Assembly: GCA_018712905.1 (NCBI GenBank)
Contig: DVGD01000193.1
Location: forward strand, 1 to 8,591
Reading direction: 5' to 3'
Source: Candidatus Avoscillospira stercoripullorum
GTDB lineage: Bacteria > Bacillota > Clostridia > Oscillospirales > Oscillospiraceae
Length of the DNA stretch: 8,591 nt
The notes under the pieces were generated by a model. The model saw nothing but the letters and a program-made list of their open reading frames with translations. It was not told where the DNA came from and did no database searches. A program made the position numbers and the translations under genes. Shown piece by piece: positions 5,518 to 8,591 of this stretch. Each line of letters starts with the position of its first letter. Position 1 is the stretch's first letter.

Positions 5518-7416
5518 CTAATGCTCTTTTTTCACATGAAGCGCCCGCATGGCATTGAGAATGGCAATCACAGCCACGCCCACATCGGCAAACACCGCTG
5601 CCCACATGCTGGCCAAGTTGAGTGCGCCCAGTACCAGCACCAGCGCCTTGACGCCCAGGGCGAACCAGATGTTTTCCCGGACGATGGTCACGGTCTTGCG
5701 GGCAATGGTCATGGCGGTGACGATCTTGGTGGGGCGGTCGTCCATCAGTACCACGTCCGCCGCCTCAATGGCCGCGTCGGCACCCATGGCGCCCATGGCG
5801 ATGCCAATGTCCGCCCGGGTGAGTACGGGAGCGTCGTTGATGCCGTCGCCCACGAAGACCACCTTGCCCTGGCTCTCCGCCAGAATGCGCTCTGTCCATG
5901 CCACCTTGTCGGCGGGCAGCAGCTCGGCGTGATATTCCTGGATGTGAAGCGCCGATGCCATGGCACCCGCCACTTCCTTGGTGTCGCCGGTAAGCATCAC
6001 AACGCGCTTGACGCCGGCACGCTGCAAGCCTGCAATGGCAGTGGCCGCGTCGGCCTTGGGGCGGTCGGAAATCACAATGTGACCTGCGTAGAACCCCTCC
6101 ACGGTGACATGTACCAAGGTGCCCGGCAGCTCGCAGGGAACTGCCATCACCCGTTCGCGCTCCATGAGGCGGCTGTTGCCCACGGCAATGTGCCGCCCAT
6201 CCACGGTGGCGCGCACGCCCATACCGGCGATTTCTTCTGTTTCTGTCACCCGAGCGGGATCCAGCGACTTGTCGCAGGCTGCCTTGAGGGATTGAGAGAT
6301 GGGGTGATCCGACCAGCTTTCGGCCAGAGCGGCATATTCCAAAAGAGTTTTGGGATCAAAATCCCCTTCGGGGTGTACGGCAGTGACCGAGAAGACGCCC
6401 TCGGTGAGCGTACCGGTCTTGTCGAAGATCACCGTGTCCGCCTTGGCCAGGGCTTCCAGGTAGTTGCCTCCCTTGATGAGGATGCCGCATTTCCCGGCGC
6501 CGCCGATGCCGCCAAAGAAGCTCAGCGGCACGGAGATCACCAGGGCGCAGGGACAGGAAATGACCAGGAATACCAGTGCCCGATGGAGCCAGCCGGTCCA
6601 GGTGGTACCGGCCAGGAAGGCAGGCAGGGAAGCGGCGGGCAGCAGCCACAGGAGGAGCGAGGGAATGGCGAAGAGCGCCGCTGCAGCCAGCACCACCACG
6701 GGCGTATAGTAGCGGGCAAAGCGGGTGATGAACTGCTCGGAGCGGGACTTCTTTTCGCTGGCGTTTTCCACCAGCTCCAGTACCCGCGCCACGGTGGATT
6801 CGCCGTAGGGCTTGGTCACCTGGAGCCGCAGGAGCCCCGTCTGATTGATGCAGCCGCTGAAGACGTTGTCGCCCACGGCCACATCTCTGGGAACGGATTC
6901 GCCGGTGAGCGCTGCGGTGTCCAGGGAGGAAGCACCCTCCATCACCATGCCGTCCAGGGGCACCCGCTCGCCTGGCTTGACCACAATGACGCTGCCCACG
7001 GCCACATCCTCGGGATCTGTCTCGGCCAGGCTGCCGTCAGTCTGTTCCAAGTGAGCCACATCGGGGCGGATGTCCATGAGAGCCGCGATGGACTTGCGGG
7101 ATTTGCCCACGGCATAGTCCTGGAACAGCTCGCCGACCTGATAGAAGAGCATCACAAATACGGCCTCGGCGTACTCTCCGGTGAAGAAGGCGCCTACCGT
7201 GGCCAGCGCCATGAGGAAGTTTTCGTCGAACACCTGGCCGTGAAGGATGTTCCGCACGGCCTTCCATAAAATATCCCAGCCAATGAGGGCATAGGGAATG
7301 AGATAAAGTACAAAGGGGTGCCATACCGGCGGCAAAAGACCTGCCAATATCAGAAGCACAGCGGAAAGGAGGATCCGCAAAAGGGTCAGCCGCTGGGACT
7401 TGGAGAGTGATTGCAT
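5518..7416 (-). CDS. P1B-type heavy-metal efflux ATPase (Zn/Cd/Pb type, CadA/ZntA-like)
   Basis: A membrane ATPase of 632 aa that pumps divalent soft metals out of the cytoplasm. The family landmarks are all present: actuator-loop TGES (171-174), the transmembrane metal site CPC (288-290), the phosphorylation site DKTGT (D332), the P1B-specific HP dipeptide (371-372), TGDT (476-479) and GDGIND (523-528). The last helices carry K590 (GVKAL) and D611 (FADVG), the Lys/Asp pair typical of the P1B-2 (Zn/Cd/Pb) group and not of copper pumps, which supports the substrate call. The protein starts almost directly with its first membrane helices; there is no N-terminal metal-binding domain with a CxxC motif, and that domain is instead the separate small gene 14 bases upstream. 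AGGAGG at 7426-7431, 9 bases before the ATG, supports the start and overlaps the stop codon of that upstream gene. Which of Zn, Cd or Pb is the physiological substrate cannot be decided. Confidence 0.95.
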   Translation of the reverse strand: MQSLSKSQRLTLLRILLSAVLLILAGLLPPVWHPFVLYLIPYALIGWDILWKAVRNILHGQVFDENFLMALATVGAFFTGEYAEAVFVMLFYQVGELFQDYAVGKSRKSIAALMDIRPDVAHLEQTDGSLAETDPEDVAVGSVIVVKPGERVPLDGMVMEGASSLDTAALTGESVPRDVAVGDNVFSGCINQTGLLRLQVTKPYGESTVARVLELVENASEKKSRSEQFITRFARYYTPVVVLAAAALFAIPSLLLWLLPAASLPAFLAGTTWTGWLHRALVFLVISCPCALVISVPLSFFGGIGGAGKCGILIKGGNYLEALAKADTVIFDKTGTLTEGVFSVTAVHPEGDFDPKTLLEYAALAESWSDHPISQSLKAACDKSLDPARVTETEEIAGMGVRATVDGRHIAVGNSRLMERERVMAVPCELPGTLVHVTVEGFYAGHIVISDRPKADAATAIAGLQRAGVKRVVMLTGDTKEVAGAMASALHIQEYHAELLPADKVAWTERILAESQGKVVFVGDGINDAPVLTRADIGIAMGAMGADAAIEAADVVLMDDRPTKIVTAMTIARKTVTIVRENIWFALGVKALVLVLGALNLASMWAAVFADVGVAVIAILNAMRALHVKKEH

Positions 7417-7430
7417 GAATGCCGGCCTCC

Positions 7431-7649
7431 TCAGCGGACGACCTGGCAGTCGGCATCCACCTTTTTGCAGGCGGCTGCTGCCAGCTCCAAAATCTCGTCA
7501 AAGCGATCCTCCGGCGCTTCCAGCGTGAGCTTTTGAGTGAGGAAATTCACGCTGACACTCTGGACACCGTCGATTTTCCCGATGGCGGCTTCCATTTTGG
7601 CTGCGCAGTTGGCGCAGTCGAGATTTTTCATGGCAAAGCGTTTTTTCAT
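7431..7649 (-). CDS. Free-standing heavy-metal-associated (HMA) domain protein
   Basis: A 72-aa cytoplasmic protein that is a single ferredoxin-like HMA fold. The metal-binding motif LDCANC places Cys at 12 and 15, followed by a helix (AAKMEAAIGKIDGV) and the VQSVSVNFLTQKLTLE strands, the usual order. The 'DCANCA' form of the motif is common in N-terminal domains of Zn/Cd ATPases, and the ATPase encoded next lacks such a domain, so I infer this protein delivers metal to the pump or acts as its detached regulatory domain. GAGGAG (7658-7663) directly follows the repressor gene's TGA stop and is 8 bases from this ATG; the inner ATG at 7631 has no ribosome site. Two further Cys-containing positions near the C-terminus (C61, C68) could add ligands, but this is speculation. 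Confidence 0.9.
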   Translation of the reverse strand: MKKRFAMKNLDCANCAAKMEAAIGKIDGVQSVSVNFLTQKLTLEAPEDRFDEILELAAAACKKVDADCQVVR

Positions 7650-7663
7650 GGCAGTTTCTCCTC

Positions 7664-8026
7664 TCAGATTTCACAAACGTGCTCTAAGCCCTGGTTGATG
7701 ATGGTTTTCACATGGTTGTCCGCCAGGGAGTAAAAGACGGTTTTGCCCTCCCGGCGGGATTTGACCAGACGCATGCTCTTGAGGAGCCGCAGCTGGTGGG
7801 AGATGGCGGACTGGGTGATGCCCAAAAGGGCGGCAATGTCGCAGACGCACATCTCCGAGGCAAAAAGCACATAGAGAATGCGCATCCGCGTGGAATCGCC
7901 GAAGATATGAAAGAGTTCTGTGAGATTATAGAGGGTGTCTTCATCTGGCATCTGCTGGCGCACGCGGTCGAGGATCTCTTCGTGGGTGGAGACCAGGTCG
8001 CAGCATTCCACATCCGGTTGGTTCAT
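7664..8026 (-). CDS. ArsR/SmtB-family metal-responsive repressor, CadC-like
   Basis: A 120-aa winged-helix repressor that should leave its operator when it binds excess metal. The recognition helix region is about residues 70-88 (ITQSAISHQLRLLKS) and the wing is RREGKTVFYSL. Both classical metal sites of CadC are visible: the thiolate site with C60 and C62 in EMCVCDIA plus N-terminal C8 and C9, and the alpha-5 site with D103, H105, H116 and E119 in exactly the spacing of CadC D101, H103, H114 and E117. One difference is that the N-terminal Cys pair is adjacent here, where CadC has C7 and C11. The start is the ATG at 8026, with AGGTGAT just upstream pairing to the 5' part of the anti-Shine-Dalgarno region. 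First gene of the repressor-HMA-ATPase operon, with 14-base gaps, so it is autoregulated in all likelihood. Cd, Pb and Zn are the expected inducers. Confidence 0.93.
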   Translation of the reverse strand: MNQPDVECCDLVSTHEEILDRVRQQMPDEDTLYNLTELFHIFGDSTRMRILYVLFASEMCVCDIAALLGITQSAISHQLRLLKSMRLVKSRREGKTVFYSLADNHVKTIINQGLEHVCEI

Positions 8027-8040
8027 ATCATCACCTGCTC

Positions 8041-8060
8041 ATATGATTATTTGTTCATAT
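8041..8060. promoter_or_regulatory. Probable operator of the CadC-like repressor
   Basis: Inverted repeat ATATGA (8041-8046), 8 bases, TCATAT (8055-8060). The right half reads TGTTCATAT, a half-site form well known for ArsR/SmtB repressors of Gram-positive bacteria. It spans the predicted transcription start, so a bound repressor would block initiation. Confidence 0.75.
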
Positions 8061-8063
8061 ATT

Positions 8064-8091
8064 ATTATACGCAGACGGAGATATTTGTCAA
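8064..8091 (-). promoter_or_regulatory. Strong sigma-70-type promoter of the metal efflux operon
   Basis: On the minus strand a perfect TTGACA (8086-8091), a 16-base spacer and a perfect TATAAT (8064-8069). The expected start point is near 8057, inside the operator, giving a leader of about 30 bases. Such a strong promoter fits a gene set held off by a repressor. Confidence 0.85.
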
Positions 8092-8112
8092 TAGGTAAGA
8101 AAGAAAATAATT

Positions 8113-8138
8113 GCCCGCCGGAGACAACCCCGGCGGGC
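8113..8138 (-). terminator. Terminator of the serine hydrolase gene
   Basis: GCCCGCCGG (8113-8121) and CCGGCGGGC (8130-8138) form a perfect 9-bp stem with an 8-base loop, extended by a G-T wobble and one more pair. On the minus strand it is followed by the T-rich stretch AATTATTTTCTTTCTT. It lies 17 bases past the hydrolase stop and separates that gene from the efflux promoter. Confidence 0.8.
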
Positions 8139-8154
8139 GAAATACGTTTATTCT

Positions 8155-8591
8155 CTAGCGGCGGTGCTTGCGGCATAAACCGATGATACACACCAGGAGA
8201 AGCACCAGCACAAGTCCGCCTGCTGCGGGAATCCACCAGGGCAGGGTGGAGGAAGGCGCGGCCGCTTCCTCCGGCACAGTCTCTTCCTCCGACGCGGGAG
8301 CGGGTTCCTCTACGGGAGGCGCCTCAGGCTCCGGCCCTGTGACGATTTCCTCCGGTGCTGGAATCTCCTCCAGGGGAACCTCCTCAATCTCCAGATGAAT
8401 GGTGCCCTCGGGATCTTCCGACTCAGTTGGTTCCTCCGGCTCTTCCGGCTGGGTATTGGCCAGGTTATAGGCCGTAAACAGGGAGGCGGCGTCCGCTACC
8501 ACATCCGCGCCCACGTCCTGGGTATAGACCGCCAGGAGGAAGGGCTCCGGGGTGTAGATGATGCCCACATCGTTGACGGCGCCTTCATACC
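8155..8591 (-). CDS. Serine hydrolase (class A beta-lactamase-related), C-terminal part, membrane-anchored
   Basis: The frame is open to the right window edge; 144 residues up to TAG are visible and the N-terminus and catalytic Ser are outside. The first about 46 residues (GAVNDVGIIYTPEPFLLAVYT, then a helix) look like the last strand pair and final helix of the class A beta-lactamase fold, where a His/Tyr-x-NDxGI pattern follows the KTG box. Next comes a linker of about 70 residues very rich in Glu and Pro (roughly 23 Glu, no Lys or Arg), then a membrane helix (from WWIPAAGGLV to LVCIIGLC) and the basic end RKHRR. This implies an extracytoplasmic enzyme held by a C-terminal anchor with the tail inside. 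A GTG at 8568 could be read as a start, but the homology continues upstream of it, so the gene is partial. Role (cell-wall related hydrolase or beta-lactamase) unknown. Confidence 0.72.
   Translation of the reverse strand, partial: YEGAVNDVGIIYTPEPFLLAVYTQDVGADVVADAASLFTAYNLANTQPEEPEEPTESEDPEGTIHLEIEEVPLEEIPAPEEIVTGPEPEAPPVEEPAPASEEETVPEEAAAPSSTLPWWIPAAGGLVLVLLLVCIIGLCRKHRR

Noticed and set aside
5521..7269. Long plus-strand open frame (582 codons) antisense to the metal ATPase
   Set aside because: Same artefact: the His/Gly-rich composition comes from reading the ATPase gene backwards, while the minus strand carries every P-type ATPase motif.
8569..8591. GTG at 8568 as the true start of the anchored protein
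   Set aside because: The frame stays open to the window edge and the residues before it (YEGAVND) continue the beta-lactamase-like pattern; there is no signal peptide after the GTG.

Overview
The window looks like chromosomal DNA of a moderately GC-rich gut Clostridium-group bacterium (Bacillota, most likely Oscillospirales/Ruminococcaceae-like). The grounds are strong AGGAGG-type ribosome sites, tight operons, and the gene families present: FGGY kinase with AraA and AraD, a 'CQGxMP' flavodoxin, a YitT/DUF2179 protein, a CadC-like sensor and a C-terminally anchored serine hydrolase. The taxonomic placement is inference from gene content and style, not from a marker gene.

Positions 1-3948, plus strand: the 3' part of an L-arabinose uptake and catabolism operon. 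It holds the last residues of a sugar ABC permease (YjfF-like tail), an FGGY kinase acting as ribulokinase (not the classical AraB type by appearance), L-arabinose isomerase (araA) and L-ribulose-5-phosphate 4-epimerase (araD). Together they take L-arabinose to D-xylulose 5-phosphate. Intergenic gaps are 12 to 36 bases, each with a Shine-Dalgarno site. Two tandem hairpins close the operon.

Positions 3999-5444, plus strand: a new promoter drives a two-gene unit, a small flavodoxin-fold protein translationally coupled (ATGA overlap) to a YitT-family membrane protein. The promoter's -35 element lies inside the second hairpin of the ara terminator region.

Positions 5445-5510: a cluster of perfect palindromes between convergent genes. 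It includes a 13-bp stem that can terminate transcription from both sides.

Positions 5518-8091, minus strand: a heavy-metal efflux operon transcribed from a near-ideal sigma-70-type promoter with an inverted-repeat operator over the predicted start point. Gene order is a CadC/SmtB-type repressor with both metal sites intact, a free-standing heavy-metal-associated (HMA) domain protein, and a P1B-2 (Zn/Cd/Pb-type) ATPase that lacks its own N-terminal HMA domain. The proposed logic is metal-relieved repression leading to export.

Positions 8113-8591, minus strand: a terminator and the C-terminal part of a class A beta-lactamase-related serine hydrolase, with a long acidic Pro/Glu linker and a C-terminal membrane anchor; the gene runs off the window edge.

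No RNA genes, CRISPR arrays or insertion sequences were seen. I did not find a clearly undescribed system. The most interesting points are the non-AraB kinase, the flavodoxin-YitT pairing, the split HMA/ATPase, the terminator-promoter overlap and the palindrome cluster.
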